Assembly (NCBI RefSeq): GCF_037392515.1
Contig: NC_090283.1
Coordinates: forward strand, 15,685,501-15,749,500
Reading direction: 5' to 3'
DNA: 64,000 nt
From: Haliotis asinina
Taxonomy: Eukaryota > Mollusca > Gastropoda > Lepetellida > Haliotidae
Positions within the stretch are counted from its first letter, which is position 1, and each line of letters starts with the position of its first letter. Of the stretch, positions 1-13,989 are shown one piece after another. A model generated the notes under the pieces. It searched no databases, was not told where the DNA came from, and worked only from the letters and a program-made list of their open reading frames with translations. The position numbers were made by a program, and so were the translations under genes.

Positions 1-2017
1 TCTTCTTTAGTTTATCACAGAAGTGTTGGCGCTGATATATCCTAGACTGTAAATTCCAAAGACGTCTATCATTTTCATTTTCAGTGACGCCCTATTACCA
101 TTCTGGTATGTAACATGAATTCAGTCATATCTCAAACATGCCAAATGAGTTAGCCACGCCCACATGTCGGAAAACGTACTACTTATTTTCTGTCTGGGCA
201 TTCACTGCCTACTACATAACATGACTTTGTCTGCATCGTTATTTATATTTGACTTTGATGCAAATTCACACACTGGTGGTTTTAAGTTGGACACCACTGG
301 TCCTGGAAAACAAAGAGAAAGGAATAATGTTTCAGACCAGTAGACTTCATCAAAGCGAGGGACTCTGCAAGGTTGCTCTTCTTCTCAATACTTATTACGC
401 ATAAATGCAAACATCTGATCCACTAGGTTTCCTGATCAGATGTGTGACGTACTCTAACTGTAAGCATCACAGACTTGAAATTGTTCCAGATATTTACAAA
501 ACCAGACCGTGATATCATGATTTTATTGCCGGATAATATAATCATAGCCTTGCCAAAATAGAATGACCGAGTTCCTTGAATTCGATTGCCAACATCTTCT
601 ACTTCAGTAATTTCATACTACGTTTGAAAGAAGTTCATGTTAGAATACAGTGTGTTGTATGAATTATGTTGTCTACTTAGTGCTTAGAACAGATGCAGAT
701 GAATACTTTATATATCTCAAGTCAAATGTATCCTTGCCGAACCACTGTCAATGATATGGACGATGACATGAGTGGCTTAGTTGTCTGAGCTGCAATAAGT
801 GACAGTACCAGATATCGGTTTGGCGTGGTAGAAACATAGCATAACAAAAAACACAAAAGAAAATTACAAAACGCAATCAGAGAGATTTAATAACCTGAAT
901 TGCAGTAAATATGTCCATATCCTTCAAAATATTTTCACTTGTATTTGTGGCTTTCACTATAAGGATGCCACATGTCCAAAAATTGCTGACGGTCGATATT
1001 GATGTTTCTGCTATGAAATGGTTTTGATCTATCCTCAGTTCTACACGGAAATCATTCATTTTCTGATGAAATTAATCCAAATAGTGTCAACTCTGTCCAC
1101 AACTATTAGCCTGTTCCACAGGCTAATTTCCATTCATATGAGCTATTGTTAATTTACTATTATACCATTCCCTACTACTCGAACGCATAGTGTGTGTTAC
1201 AGAGATCACAAACACACTTTGCATTATGTATTCCTTGCGTATAAGTATCCATACACCTACAATTCAAGCCTGCCTATCTATCTATGCATTGGCTAAAATA
1301 TTGTTTGAATCACATAAGATTGTTTATCCTGTTTAGATCATATTCGGGTGTACAAACGTTGTACCAGTAGGGCAGCAATCCCCAATTTTGCCTCAAAGGA
1401 ACTCCCTATATGACTGAGGTACTGTTCAGTGCTGGGTTCCCATGCTCATTTGTTGGAAGCAACCACATGCCTATTCGAACAGTGAAATTGAAATGTATGA
1501 CAGCTTCAGTGTATATCTAGACGTAAGCAATACTTCTGTAACTATGGACACCAACTTGATGCTGGACCAACCAAAATCATTATAGCATGAACGAAAGTTT
1601 AAATTCAGCTATGAATGCAAAGGAGATTATGACTTGCATTTAGTTCTGTATAAGACCCTATTTTATACTTTATGCAGAGTGCATCAGTTTCAGTTTTTCA
1701 TCACAGACTCAATCCATTTACTCGTAAATACGTGACTTGCCTTTCTCACTTTAAATATCTATCTATACAATTTTTGAATTTTTTTATTTCCAAACACTAT
1801 CTATAGACAGTGGAAATAAGGTATTTCGATGTGTCAAAGAGTGATGTGATGTTTCAAACTGGGTGGACATTTTTAAATGGCATGGTTTAAAGTGGACGTT
1901 GATCAAATGGGTTTAATAAATATCGTGTTGCTGAAATCACTTGTTGCAACAGAGATGCATACACCATAGCTAGAGGTAATCGAGCGCATTATCGCTGTCA
2001 ACAGGTGTGAAGTTAGA
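1..2017. other. No gene recognised
   Basis: AT-rich sequence without a clear repeat. A 60-codon open frame at 877-1059 (- strand) has no recognisable motif or splice context. Confidence 0.5.
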
Positions 2018-2212
2018 ATACTGGCCCTTAGTAGCCCATGCTTGTCGTGAGAGGCTACAAATGGGATCTGGTTATCTGTCATCGGTTCCCATGGGATCGA
2101 TGCTCGTGCTGTTGATCACCTGGATTGCCTGGTCCCTACTCGATTATTTATAGACCTCCGCCATACAGTTGGAATATTGCTGAGTGCCGCGTAAAAGAAT
2201 GCCACTTACTAC
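2018..2212 (+). mobile_element. SINE family B, degraded copy
   Basis: Contains 'tagcccatgcttgtcgtgag', atgctcgtgctgttgatcac, and the tail ggaatattgctgagtgccgc. The head before tagcccatg is missing. Confidence 0.75.
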
Positions 2213-3754
2213 TTGACGCTGGTAGAGTTTCGTAAAGTCACGGGCCTTAGTATATTTTCTCATTTTTACACGAAAAAAGTATCTCAATTTGCGTTCCTTT
2301 TTGGACGAACAATATGTTCCACCACAATTTCATGATTACTCCTTTTTGGCAATATGGGATGCATCCGTCATCAGTCAGATCTCTAAATCGTAGTTGCCGT
2401 TTGTTCAAATGATTGATTTGAACGTCTTTGTAGTTGGCATAGTCAGACAAACTTCATTTCGAGAGAATTCTGTACATCTTCATTCAGTTCGGTAACAGAA
2501 TGAATTATGATTGGCACAACAGATACTTCAAACAACCCCACAGTTACAGACAATTATTGTCAAAGAAAATCAAAGATGTATTTTTTCAATAATTGTGGCA
2601 TGTCTTTGCTTGATGTTTCAAGTTCTAGTTGAAGAGATTCCTTGAATAAACCTGTTGTACTTTGATTTTGCAAGTACAAAACCTTGAAATGCACCTCACC
2701 TGAAGAATACTAAGTTTATAATTATCATCCATATGAACGTAATCAATAATTCGTCAATGGTATTTCACTATGCTCTTCAATGTTGCAAACAATTCAATCA
2801 TTCCGGTTCTTCATGGGTCATTACGTTTCTCAATGTTCACAAATGCGTTTCACATTCAATATCAAGAATGTCATTCATGCTGTAATTCTTTGCCAATACG
2901 TTAGTCACGTCTCTGTCTTGAAGACTATCCCTCTCATATCAATACCCTCTCTTTAACCTCATTACTACGTAACCATTAGCTTCCATTAACGTTCTTTTCC
3001 TGAAGAATATATCAAAATAACACTGTGCTTTTGTATTCAGCAGTCAAAAAATAGATAGTTACAATGCTTGGGCCTGGACCAGATGAGCACGTGGTTGATG
3101 TTATAAGCAAATATCCACTTCCAAGGAACGGTAACCCTCAGTCTATCATGCCACATGTGTGACCAAATCAGCCTAGTGGCGTAACAAGTGATGAACTGGG
3201 TCCCTCTGGGTTTGATGTACTATAATATCGCCAAGAAAAGAACTGCCCCAAATCATGAAAGGCGGATCCCTTATATAATGTGAACAAAATATACACTATC
3301 AAGCACATCAAGGCACGTGGACTTTACAGAAAGGCGTAAAATGCTGAAGGATCTTAAGCAAATGCCCGTTGGATGAAATATACTGTATAGTATGACATCT
3401 TGGTAACCCGTTGAAATACTATGTCATGGTTTTCAACTTATTTGTGTCACTGTGGTCGAGAAAAGGCGTTCAAGGACAAGCTGTAAGTCTCGTGCCTGTC
3501 CGAAATCGAAATGCGGTTCTACTGGCCGTCGGGAATAAAATGTAATGATACTGATATAGATCAGGTTACACTGAAGCACGGTCTAAAATCAGCAACCTGT
3601 TTGTTTTTTTCTGATTGTAAGCCACCATATACATGGAAATGATATTTCATGGCGTTTTGACATTACATACTGTGACAGTACAAAGTCTATAGTTACATGG
3701 CATAAGTGCACATGCACCTACGAGTCAAATTTCACATGTAATGCAGAATTATAC
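2213..3754. other. No gene recognised
   Basis: Unremarkable AT-rich sequence. A short - strand open frame at 2247-2450 looks like chance. Confidence 0.5.
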
Positions 3755-4052
3755 GAAATGCATGCACATTCACATGACGAATACTCACATTCACAAGACA
3801 CGTATATAGAGTCAAATGAAATGCATGCACATTCACAAGACACGTATATAGAGTCAAATGAAATGCATGCACATTCACAAGACACGTATATAGAGTCAAA
3901 TGAAATGCATGCACATTCACAAGACACGTATATAGAGTCAAATGAAATGCATGCACATTCACAAGACACGTATATAGAGTCAAATGAAATGCATGCACAT
4001 TCACAAGACACGTATATAGAGTCAAATGAAATGCATGCTCATTCACATAAGA
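3755..4052. repeat. 42-bp tandem array, about 6 copies
   Basis: Units of 42 bases (cgtatatagagtcaaatgaa plus atgcatgcacattcacaaga and flanking bases) repeat from 3801 in exact register (3801, 3843, 3885, 3927, 3969, 4011). Because 42 is a multiple of 3, long open frames run through on both strands; these are by-products, not genes. Confidence 0.95.
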
Positions 4053-4640
4053 GGCATGCACAGTTACACAAATTGCACGCATATTCAAATGGATTGTATA
4101 CTTTCACCCGCAATACATGCATATCCACTTGAAATATATGAACTTTCACCTGAAAGGTATAGATATACAAGAATGCGTGCACGTCTACGTGAAATTCGTG
4201 CCAACGCCTGCACATCCACATGAAATCCGTGCCAATTCGTGCACATCTACATGAAATTCGTGCCAATTCGTGCACACCTACATGACATTCGTGACAATTC
4301 GTGCACATCCATATGAAATTCGTGCCAGTGCCTGTACATCCACGTCAAATTCGTGCCAAAGTGAGTATTCGAACCCGGGTGAATAACACACTAGGCTACC
4401 CCTCTACCCCTATATGCATGTGGATCTATAGTGTGAGCTGTGTCGACTGTACAATTCCGACATGAAACCTCCCTATGCTCATAATACGTATCCGTACATC
4501 CACGTGCCCTGTGCATCTAATTACAAACATTTCGAACATTCTTACAATATGTCTGTACATTTACACACAGCATGTGAGCATTTATATCAAATGCCAGTGC
4601 ATTCACACAGTTAATACGTGCAAGATCACGACATATCATA
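4053..4640. repeat. Degenerate continuation of the 3.8-kb minisatellite
   Basis: Words such as cgtgcacatccacatgaaat, cgtgccaattcgtgcacatc and gtgcattcacac recur at roughly 20-40 base spacing and share the 'gcacattcacatgaaat' theme of the neighbouring array, but have drifted. The repeats are clear to about 4370 and sparse to 4640. Confidence 0.7.
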
Positions 4641-5629
4641 TACAGAATTAACAGCTATCACGTTAATAATTGTGAATTCACAATACGCCTTTTCCATGTA
4701 CAAGGCACATGCTGAAAGCTCTAACACACAATCCGATTATTATTATTAGCCTGAACAACCTAAGCTGCCTATGAGACACTAGAAGGTGAATAGTCCCACG
4801 ACCTATCCCATCGGGTACCCATTTTCTGATGGGTGAACAGAGGCAAGTTTGAACTAACTCACTTGCCTAAGGTGATTTTCAATGTGATTCGATATGGGGC
4901 GGGACAGAAGTCATACACACGCTCTGGGGTCAAGCGTCCAAACACAGTTACCCATCCAATAACTCTTCGCGTCCAACAGTGCTTAATTTTAAGTGATATG
5001 TGACCTGAACCCTACGCAAAAGACCACACACCACAACAATAATATGGCTTCAAATCTATAGTCCCGATGCATGAAGAGTTCGTAGCGTTGGGAATAACTC
5101 CTATCATCTAACATAGACATACGACAGCTACTGCCGCTTCGTGAAACTGATCCCTGACTACAGCTTAATAAAAGAACAGAAGGATTAAGCCAAATGGATT
5201 GGGATCAGGTTCTTGGGGCGTGTTCCGTGTAAACATAACATTTCCCATAACCAACACAGATCGTTTTAATGCTGCACGTATTTCGCCAACCGAATGCCAT
5301 AAACATCTCGCAACATATGAAAGACGCCCTCAGGCTATGAATAGCGGGGTCGAAGAAATCGATTTTCCTTTGTCTTGCATCTGTACAAAAGCGGCACACC
5401 TGTTGCTGATCTCACGAGTATTGATAAATACGTCGGTCGATATATCCCCTTGTGTACATACATTCATATCCAGACCATTGTCAGTGCTCAAAACCATCTA
5501 TCAACAGGTATCGATTTTAGTCGTTGTGGGTTAATGTGCAAACAGAATGCCCCATCTAAATAACATAATTACATGTGCACGTGGAGATAATAAAATATCA
5601 GCCTCTATAATTTAAAGAGTGAATCGTGT
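4641..5629. other. No gene recognised
   Basis: Stretch 4760-5000 has words resembling a decayed SINE (cccatcgggtacccattttc). The 111-codon open frame at 5199-5534 has no recognisable domain. Confidence 0.45.
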
Positions 5630-6085
5630 CATCTTTTAGGAATATAAATACATCTGTCAAAGATAAAATATCTGGTTGTAGCCAAAGATAAAATATTTTG
5701 CTATATACATTAAGTGTGAATCATGTCAACTTTTAATGGAACATAAATATATACGTGAAAGGTGAAATATCTGGCTATACCAAAGATGAAATATCTAGCT
5801 TTGACTAATGATACAATATCTCGCTCTGGCCAAAGATCCAATATTTGGGTCAAGCCAAAGATAAAATATCTTATGCATTCCAAAGATACAAAAATCTAGT
5901 GGGTCAAGAATGAACCATCTGGTTCAGACCAAGGGTGCAATATCTCGGTGTAGTGAGAGATGAAATATCTGGTTCAAGCCAAAGATATATAATCTCTAGC
6001 TGTAGCCAAAAATAAACATCTGGTTAAAGGCAAAAATACCATATCTACTTGTGGCCAAAGACAAAATATCTGGCTCTATGTTTTG
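5630..6085. repeat. Old degenerate minisatellite, about 30-bp unit
   Basis: Variants of 'ccaaagataaaatatctggc' occur more than a dozen times at roughly 30-base spacing (for example 5680, 5782, 5830, 5858, 5978, 6053). Units differ by many substitutions and small indels, so the array is old. Confidence 0.8.
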
Positions 6086-7204
6086 AGTCAATCTTATGAG
6101 CTTTTACGTCGTCGTACAGTGTTGAGATACAAGTGCCAACGAAGGTCTATCTTTATACTGTTAATGAGAAATTTGTCTATTGTCGTCACACAATATCAGG
6201 AATATTGTTATGTGGCTGCTATGAAACATCTATATTCATGGTTATGAAGCGTGTCATGTTCAATAAGCACATGTGTCATGAATGAAAAACCAGCTTATAG
6301 ATATCAGCTTATATGGGGATTCCATAATAAATCAAACGACGCTTAACGCTTCATGTCCCCTGACAATATGTCACATAAACACATGGGTCAAGAAAAAAAT
6401 GTTTGTTGTATTTAAACCATATTATTTTGTTTGAACAGGGTCATAATGTTAAAAACCTCACCAAAGCTTTGAGACTATTTTTCTTCCTTCCACTTTAGAC
6501 AGACTTTCAAATAATGCCCTATATACGTTTTAATTTCGTTTTATTCTGGCGAATACTTGACTTTAATTTCCGTGTATTTGGGACTCAAATTTGTATGTTC
6601 CACGAATGTCACTGCTGGCATCAGTATCGGCCGTGTTCAGCAGATATTTCTTACGACTATCTTTCTTTTCAAACAGATTACTCAGGAGACTGAGGCATTG
6701 CAGTCATATTATTGTCATCGGTAATTTTAGACGAACATGACGTAACAATACATTTCGAGGACGTGGTTAATCTCAGTTTAAATGTATGCATGACTAGCAC
6801 TGAACAAATGTCCACAGTCTCACCAGTTGTGTCGCAATCGATATCTATTCTGAATTATTGATTTTGTGAGCAAATAGTGTCAATGAAAGAAAAACTTCCC
6901 GGATCTACAATGAATTCCGTGCAGATGGTAAACAAAGGTTTTCGAATAATGTATAACAGGAACTGCGAATACAGTTAAACTGATATTGTCTCAGAAGAAA
7001 AACAAGAGCAAATCTTTATTCGGAACGACTTGAATTTGATAGATACATATATTCTGTGACAACGTGGTCTACTGCAACCATGAAGACATGCCACACTGAA
7101 GGGTTTTCACTAAAGATGGATGAGAACAGGGACAGCGAAAGGGAAAAGAATGTACATGTAAAACAGGCTGGAGTTTGTAAATTAGTGAATCTGGTTTAAA
7201 CAGC
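6086..7204. other. No gene recognised
   Basis: Plain intergenic sequence, no repeat or open frame of note. Confidence 0.5.
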
Positions 7205-7925
7205 AGTAGTGGAGAGACAGAGAGATACTCTTTGAGAGAGACAGAGGTGGGGTAGGAGAGAGTAAGGGAGAGAACGATAGAATGGCGTTAATTAAACGAC
7301 GGTTGGAGAGAGAAAGAGTTTGACTCTACGATGCTTTGAGAGAGGAAATGTGTGTGAGAGAGAAATAATAAGAGAGATAGTTTGCTTCTATGACGCTTTT
7401 AGAGAGGCAAAAAAGGCAGAGCAAGAGCGAGAAAGACAGCGATGGAGAGAGAGCGAGTAAGAGAGACTTTGCTTCAGCGACGCTTTGAGAGAGAGGGCGG
7501 GGTGGGGAGGAGAGAGGGAGTGAGAGAAAGTGAGACAGTGATTGAGAAAGCACAAGTTTGCTTCTATGACGCTTTTCAATGACGCTTGGAGAGAGAATGT
7601 TTGCTTCAACGACCATTGATGGAGAGGATTAGTTTTCTTCAACGATGATTTGAGAGAATGAGTTTGACTTTACGACGCTTTGAGAGAGGAAGGGGGGGGG
7701 GGGAGAACGATAAAGAATAAATAAGAGAGACATTTTCCTTCTATGACGCCTTTAGAGTGTCAAAAGTGAGAGAGCGAGAGAGAGATGGAGAGAGAGTGAG
7801 GGGGAGTTTGCTTCAACAACGCTTTGAGAAGGGGTTGGGAGAGGGGAGAAAGGGAGAGAAACTGAGGAAGTGAGAGAGAAAGAGACAGAAAAGGTTTGCT
7901 TCAATGACGATTTGAGAGACAGAAT
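7205..7925. repeat. Purine-rich (GAGA) array with a recurrent 20-base motif
   Basis: Long gagaga-type runs on the + strand are interrupted about ten times (near 7322, 7384, 7472, 7559, 7601, 7637, 7668, 7737, 7810, 7898) by variants of 'gcttcaacgacgctttgaga'. Spacers vary from about 30 to 90 bases. The pattern is a microsatellite/minisatellite hybrid. Ser/Leu-rich open frames on the - strand here are low-complexity artefacts. Confidence 0.85.
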
Positions 7926-8311
7926 GAGCTTCCTGTCAATCCTACAATGACACTTGTTATCTACGAACACAGCTGTCACAGTATGGAAAATAATAGTTGT
8001 AATCAAAGTTTATATATGATTCCTTCCGCTTACAGTAAACACAGAAGGCACACAATCGAAGTCATCAATATTTGAAACTAATATTCGGCCATTTGTGTAT
8101 CGGTCTCAACCACAGCAGCTGATTCAATTGATTCATCTGATTCATCTTAAAATCCATCAATTTTGAGCCATGAACAGAATCCTATGAATGTGGGAATATC
8201 GCACCATGCATCAGCTTGGGCGGCGCTGGCTGGGAAGTGGGGAGGGGGTACGGGCTGAAGTATTACAGGTGTGACCACTTGGTGAAGCTTTCGGAAATGG
8301 CCATCGCTCTA

Positions 8312-8485
8312 ACAAATTTTGAGGTGAGTGATTCTAGTTTAAGCCGCCTTGAGAGGTATTCGAGCAATATGACAACGGGGGACACCAGAAATATGCTTCG
8401 CACACTGTCCCCAAGTGGGGAATCGAACCTGGATCTCCGACCTGACGAGGGAACGTTTTAACAAGTAGGCAACTCTACTAAAAGC
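8312..8485 (-). mobile_element. SINE family A (tRNA-headed), degraded copy
   Basis: gaggtgagtgattctagttt at the tail end, then gggggacaccagaaatatgc, gtggggaatcgaacctggat (box B in reverse) and aacgttttaacaagtaggca (box A region). Confidence 0.85.
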
Positions 8486-9337
8486 CAACAAATCGTTTGG
8501 AAAACAATCAGTAGTCACTGATTATATGTTTTTGTCACCCCAGCGGGATGCCACTATACGCAGAGGATTGCTTCAACATGAAAGATCAGCCAATAGGTCA
8601 TGCATTTATGGAAATAAGCAAACCGCTTCATTGGTAACAGCTCCTGCCACCTATTAGCATCGGTAGTATATGCCACATAATCGTTAATGACCGCGCAATT
8701 TGCTTCCGACCGATTGTCTGGAGTTTACAGAAACATTTACAAATTACCCTTCCTGATTGCCCGTGTTGGATATAATGCGAGGTTAAGTATTCACAAGCTC
8801 GCTAAACCTGCTGGTAATCGCAGCAATGGCAATGTGTGACTCAGAAGTAAGCTGGTTTGTTTCCATTAGCGATTTGTCATTTAAAGACTCTCCACTTTCG
8901 TGATACTCTCACCTTTCCTTTAATACGTATGAGTAGACGTGATTTCATTGTTTACCAATTACGTCTTGCTCTCGTGAAGTTAATCCGTTTAGGGCCCACT
9001 TTGAATGGACGTATGTGTTATCTATACCTTCACGTTGTTCCCTTCGAGGCTTACTTACACTTGGAATGACCGACTTAGTGATTGGACGCTAGATGTCGAA
9101 AGGCCGACACATCACATGTCAGTGGTATGCGTTATAGTTGAAAAGATCTGCGCCTAAATATTAGGGACTGGCCCGAATAGACAAGTTGTTGATCATTTTA
9201 GCATGATCCATGTGAGGTCCACCAATGTTGATGTGCTTGGACGAAAATGGAAAAGCAGCCATCTTTCTGTACTGGTGTTAAGGTCCTTTGGAAACATTTC
9301 ACCGCCATCAGTATTTCCACACTGTGTGTCGGGGATG
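8486..9337. other. No gene recognised
   Basis: Between two family A SINEs. Only short chance open frames are visible. Confidence 0.5.
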
Positions 9338-9495
9338 TGGGGTAGCCTAATGGTTAAAGCGTTCGCTCTTCACGCCGAAGACCAGGTTTCAAGCTCCCAC
9401 ATGGGTCTAATGTGTGAAGCTCATTTCTGGTCTCCCCGTGGTGATATTGCTGGACTATTGTTAAAAGCGACATAAAACTATACTCGCTTACTCTA
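9338..9495 (+). mobile_element. SINE family A (tRNA-headed)
   Basis: Head gtggggtagcctaatggtta (box A TAGCCTAATGG), tcacgccgaagacc, ctcccacatgggtctaatgt, then ggtgatattgctggactatt and a short actatactcgcttactc tail. Box B is degraded. Confidence 0.9.
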
Positions 9496-10074
9496 CGCTT
9501 GCCATAATTGTCTGCTGGGGCAGCACCAGATGAAAGCAATTCACAAACACATGTTTATTGAAGGAATCGTTATATCGACATCGGGTTTCTTGTGAATGTG
9601 AAAATAATATATAAGTTTGTCGCTTTTATTGGATTCACGATTAGGAAGAGGTGGAAATCTGAGGATGAAATTAAACATATTGCGAATCTGGAGGATAGAA
9701 GATCTTGCAATCCGTTGTATTTTTAGTCTGGTCAAAACCTTAGTCATGAATCGCTGCCATAGCGATTAGGGATTTGATGAAACAAAACACCTTTAGTGAC
9801 GACGTTTTGCCTTTGTTCTAATCCATTTGCCTGATCAGATTAGCATACTGTTTGTCATTGATGATATGACCTTTCCCTACACCCAGTGGGATTCCATTAG
9901 AAAACTGAACCTTGCCGGCTAAGAGAGCACACCATGTCATCTCCTTACAAAAAAATCACCATAAACATTGGAAATATTCACATACATGATATGGGTATGT
10001 TTCGATCACAGCTTTACAACACACTTTGTATTTACATTCCATCATACAGACACAATATTTGTGTGAAAATCTTG

Positions 10075-10245
10075 GCCTTGAGCAACCCGTGCTTGTAACA
10101 GGCGGGATCATGTGGCCAGGCTCGCTGACATGTTTGACACATGTCATTGTGTCCCAACTACGTAGATCGTTACTGATGAGGTTGATCACTGGACTATCTG
10201 GCCCAGACCGTATTTCGTACCTGTAGACAGCCACCCAAACTATAC
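10075..10245 (+). mobile_element. SINE family B, degraded partial copy
   Basis: Contains 'caggctcgctgacatgtttg', acatgtcattgtgtcccaac and ttgatcactggactatctgg, in the right order, with no recognisable tail. Confidence 0.7.
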
Positions 10246-12198
10246 TGACCCTCTCTCCGTCAAAAACCAAACTAACACGAACTGTACTTCTAGGGTATAC
10301 ACATTTAGTGGGACACGGATTGATAACATTTCATCAACACAACAGAATATTGAATTTAAGCACACTTGAGCTTCTTTTGGATTTCAAACCTGAGTGGGCC
10401 TAGGAACGAAACCATAGGGTACATTGGGGTATAATGTTCACTGGAATAAAACATCATGATTATCTAAAACTCACAAGATCATTCAAACGGACTTTCATGG
10501 CTTTCGTAACATATTATTTTTTTTCTGAAATCAATTGTTTGTTTGTCAAACGACACCTGAACATGATTGTAAACATATCCATGTATCATCTGCCCGGCTT
10601 GCTGAAGCATAGAATATGATGCCCCACCATCTTGAGACAGATTGCACCTGCACTTACGTTTCACATTACCAAAGGTATACATAATTTGTCACAGCCCATA
10701 ATTTATGGATGAAGATATCGTCTGGCCTTCTCTTAAGTGCTTCATATCATGTTTTTTAACATGTTGTTGTTGTGTAAATATGTCTCTTACCCGTTGTTTT
10801 TATTTAGTGATCACCAGATAATTGTATTTATAGTGGAAAAATTGTCATGCATAATGTTGAATAATGGATCTACAGACTCTATCTGAATACCACAAGGGCA
10901 ACATATGCCTACATTTATACCATTAGATGAGAGAAGGGTGGCACGCAGCTAGGACAAACCATAATGTGTAGCCAAGTATTTTACAAGATTTGCTTTTCAA
11001 ACACTAGTTGTAACAGGTGCAGTAGACGTTTGTGAAGAACTTGCCGTTTAATTAACGGTTGTCGTTGAAAAAGCAGAAAGATAACACTTCATAAATCCGT
11101 CCATTGCAGTGGTTTCATGTCATGCTGAGAATGATATGGTGAGCCATTATGAATTATTCTCAACGCATCCACGGAGCGGAACCAAAACGCTGGAAGATAT
11201 TGGAAAAAACACGTGTCTACAATGAGTCCCGTTCTCCACAAAAGAATGTCGCTAGAATTACTATCGATTGTATGTATAAAAAATACCCGAGTCATAAAAC
11301 CATACCGAAAAAGCCACTTTCGTTTTGGGACTGAGAAGTGCTTGTGAGGAACGTGCGATGACCACCTTGATTAAACGTAAATATAATCACGATACTCTTG
11401 GACCGGACAAATGCATATTTAAACTATTGACCTCTACACGTAACACAATGAACATCTGGAGACTGATAGAATCTAATTAGATTAGCTTTAATATTGATGA
11501 AAGATTAGTTGCCATTGACATTCTGGAAACCCTGCGGAACGTCATAACGTTATGTATTCAGGGTGCCGTGGCATGTGTAAGTTGGCATTCATCATCCCCA
11601 TGCAAAATTACCCTAATTACTCCCTAATTATTACCCAGCTATCGACGTTATTGAAAGGAAGATGTCAAGATGCGAGCGAAAATACACGTTCGTGATATTG
11701 AACAGTTCTCAACCTTGAGAGTCGTATCCACGTTCAAGGCACCGAAATCGATTGTGATGAAGTGCGAAATAGGCTCCTTACCCCATGCATTTAACCTCGT
11801 GCAGACCGAACGAGAGACACAAAGCCTCATAGTCTGTTTTCCAGTGAGATCTTACCGACGAGTTTCACTTTAACCAAATAGGTAAACCACACAGAGCGGT
11901 TCAGAAAATACGGTTACGAATCTTCATCATGTTACCTTGACAATTGAAAATTCAGCTCTCAGAATATTAGGATAAAATTGGTTAGCAAACAATCATAGAT
12001 TCAAATCGTTATTATCCGTTTGTATTACAATGGGCTAAGCGTAGTAACTGAAACATTGAAACAAATCATATGCGGAACGTGTGAAGCGGTAACATAGCAA
12101 CATAGTAGAGCCCTTTGTAATGCAAACAAACATTGCGAAACTCTGATCGGCTTCTGAAACAACTTTTATCCCAAGTTGAATATAATTCTGAGATTTAA
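10246..12198. other. No gene recognised
   Basis: Unique-looking sequence. Short open frames at 10434-10682, 11089-11334 and 11648-11873 overlap on both strands and show no motif. Confidence 0.5.
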
Positions 12199-12372
12199 GT
12201 GAGTGAGTGAGTGAGTGAGTGAGTGAGTTGAGTTTACGCCGGAATCTCCAATATTCCAGCTCTATCTCGGCGGTCTGTAAATAATCGAGTCTGGACCAGA
12301 CAATCCAGTGATCAACAACATGAGCATCGATCTGCACAACTGGGAACCGATGACATGTGTCAGCCAAGCCAG
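12199..12372 (-). mobile_element. SINE family B, 5'-truncated, with 13-bp target duplication
   Basis: Begins with (gtga)n and reads through ttacgccggaatctccaata, agtctggaccagacaatcca and tcaacaacatgagcatcgat. The direct repeat ttctgagatttaa flanks it at 12186-12198 and 12373-12385, showing target-primed insertion and 5' truncation. Confidence 0.92.
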
Positions 12373-13989
12373 TTCTGAGATTTAAACATTCAGTGGGCAA
12401 GGTAAAATGATAACGATTTGTAACCTTAATCTCACTTTGTGCGATTTCTTTGTTTTGTTCAAAGTGAAATTCGGCGGTACGTTTTCACTGCAAACAGACT
12501 ATAGGGAAGACGGACAAGGGGATAGCGAGTTTTGTTACAAACTACATCGTGTACCTATTGTAATAGTAGGAACTTCTCATAAGATTGGTTTTGCTTTTGC
12601 TAGATAGCTTGTGATTATGGAAATATTTTTGTGAGTTTAATTAATAATTTTTTTAATTTATCATGTTGACTGTCATATTCTTGAGTAACGAGCTTGTCTT
12701 TTGAGAATAACCAACTACTAATTAAATACCAAATGGAATTTATACCAAATTTAACGCGCACTTTATTTATATAGAAATGGCATTTTGACATAAATAGATC
12801 GTTGCAGGTTGACACTGACAAGAAAGCGCACGTTTATTTACGATACCCTGAACAAGTGACTAATGAGGGTTTCTGAAAGCGGCTTGTAGTATATAACGAG
12901 GCTATTTAATGGTTTCGGAGTGTATGTCTCCATTTAACTTACTGGAAAACAACGTTAAATGACGTGTTATAGAGTACAAGACTATCAAATCCATAAATGC
13001 TCGTGTTACCTACTGTAATTTCCGTCAAATGATCGACAAGACAGAATGGAGTATTGCCTTTTCTATATATGTTTATTTTCAGAATGTCAATAGGAATTAG
13101 GTTTTGTTTTTTAAAAAAAACAAACAACAAAAAACAAAAAAGGAAAACAAGGTAAACCGAAAAATATGCATGGACATGTGTTAGGTCCAGAATACGTGTA
13201 AAATTATACACAAAGATAATCCGACACTTGTCATTCCATAATTACTAATATGTTGTCTAAAAAAGTGCATTTTTCACTTCAGATGGTATTAAGACGATGT
13301 CATCGTAAGTAACTATCAATTATTATTAAAGACGATGTTTCTGAAAAAGATTCCGTTACAAAAATACCCGCAAAGTCAAGCCAAGCATTCACCATAACAA
13401 GTCCATTTAAAGATCTGGCATGATTTTTCTACGTCAGATTTGGAAATGTCCCCAACATTTATGCCAACAAACTATTCATCGTTACTAAGATGGAATCACT
13501 GATATCTGAAAAACACTCTCTGTGCTGTGTGTGATGTATGGAAAATACAGCAAAGGTGGTTGTGTCAGATGAGTCGACGGTAATGCCGTGCAAATCACCA
13601 AAACATATGGGATTTGTAAGCAACCATATGATCGTATTTCAGAAATCACCATATGCTACATGTGAGTATTCGGATTGCTTTATTCATACCATGCTGCAAC
13701 CAAACTTATCATTACTTGCAAGACGTTAGTGCATGTTGCATCGGTATAATGTACACCATACATGTCACGTTGTTCTTCATGCATCATTTTTGTCATCGAC
13801 GTGGTTGTTAAACGTATTGCGTGCTATGTGGGAATTATGTTGGGTTTATACGCCAAGCGTGATATAAACATGGTGTATCGGTGTGTGCGTCATATGAGAC
13901 ATTTCGAACTGTCTAGGCCTATAGATGTCACTCGGAATAGCATATCGTCGTGCATTTTTAATCGTTCATTCTGGGACAGTTCAAATGGG
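12373..13989. other. No gene recognised
   Basis: AT-rich, with an A-rich stretch around 13110-13145. No coding evidence. Confidence 0.5.

Noticed and set aside
5199-5534. 111-codon open frame as a gene
   Set aside because: No domain, no splice context and competing open frames on the other strand.
7326-8006. Ser/Leu-rich - strand open frames
   Set aside because: Low-complexity readings of a GAGA-rich tract.
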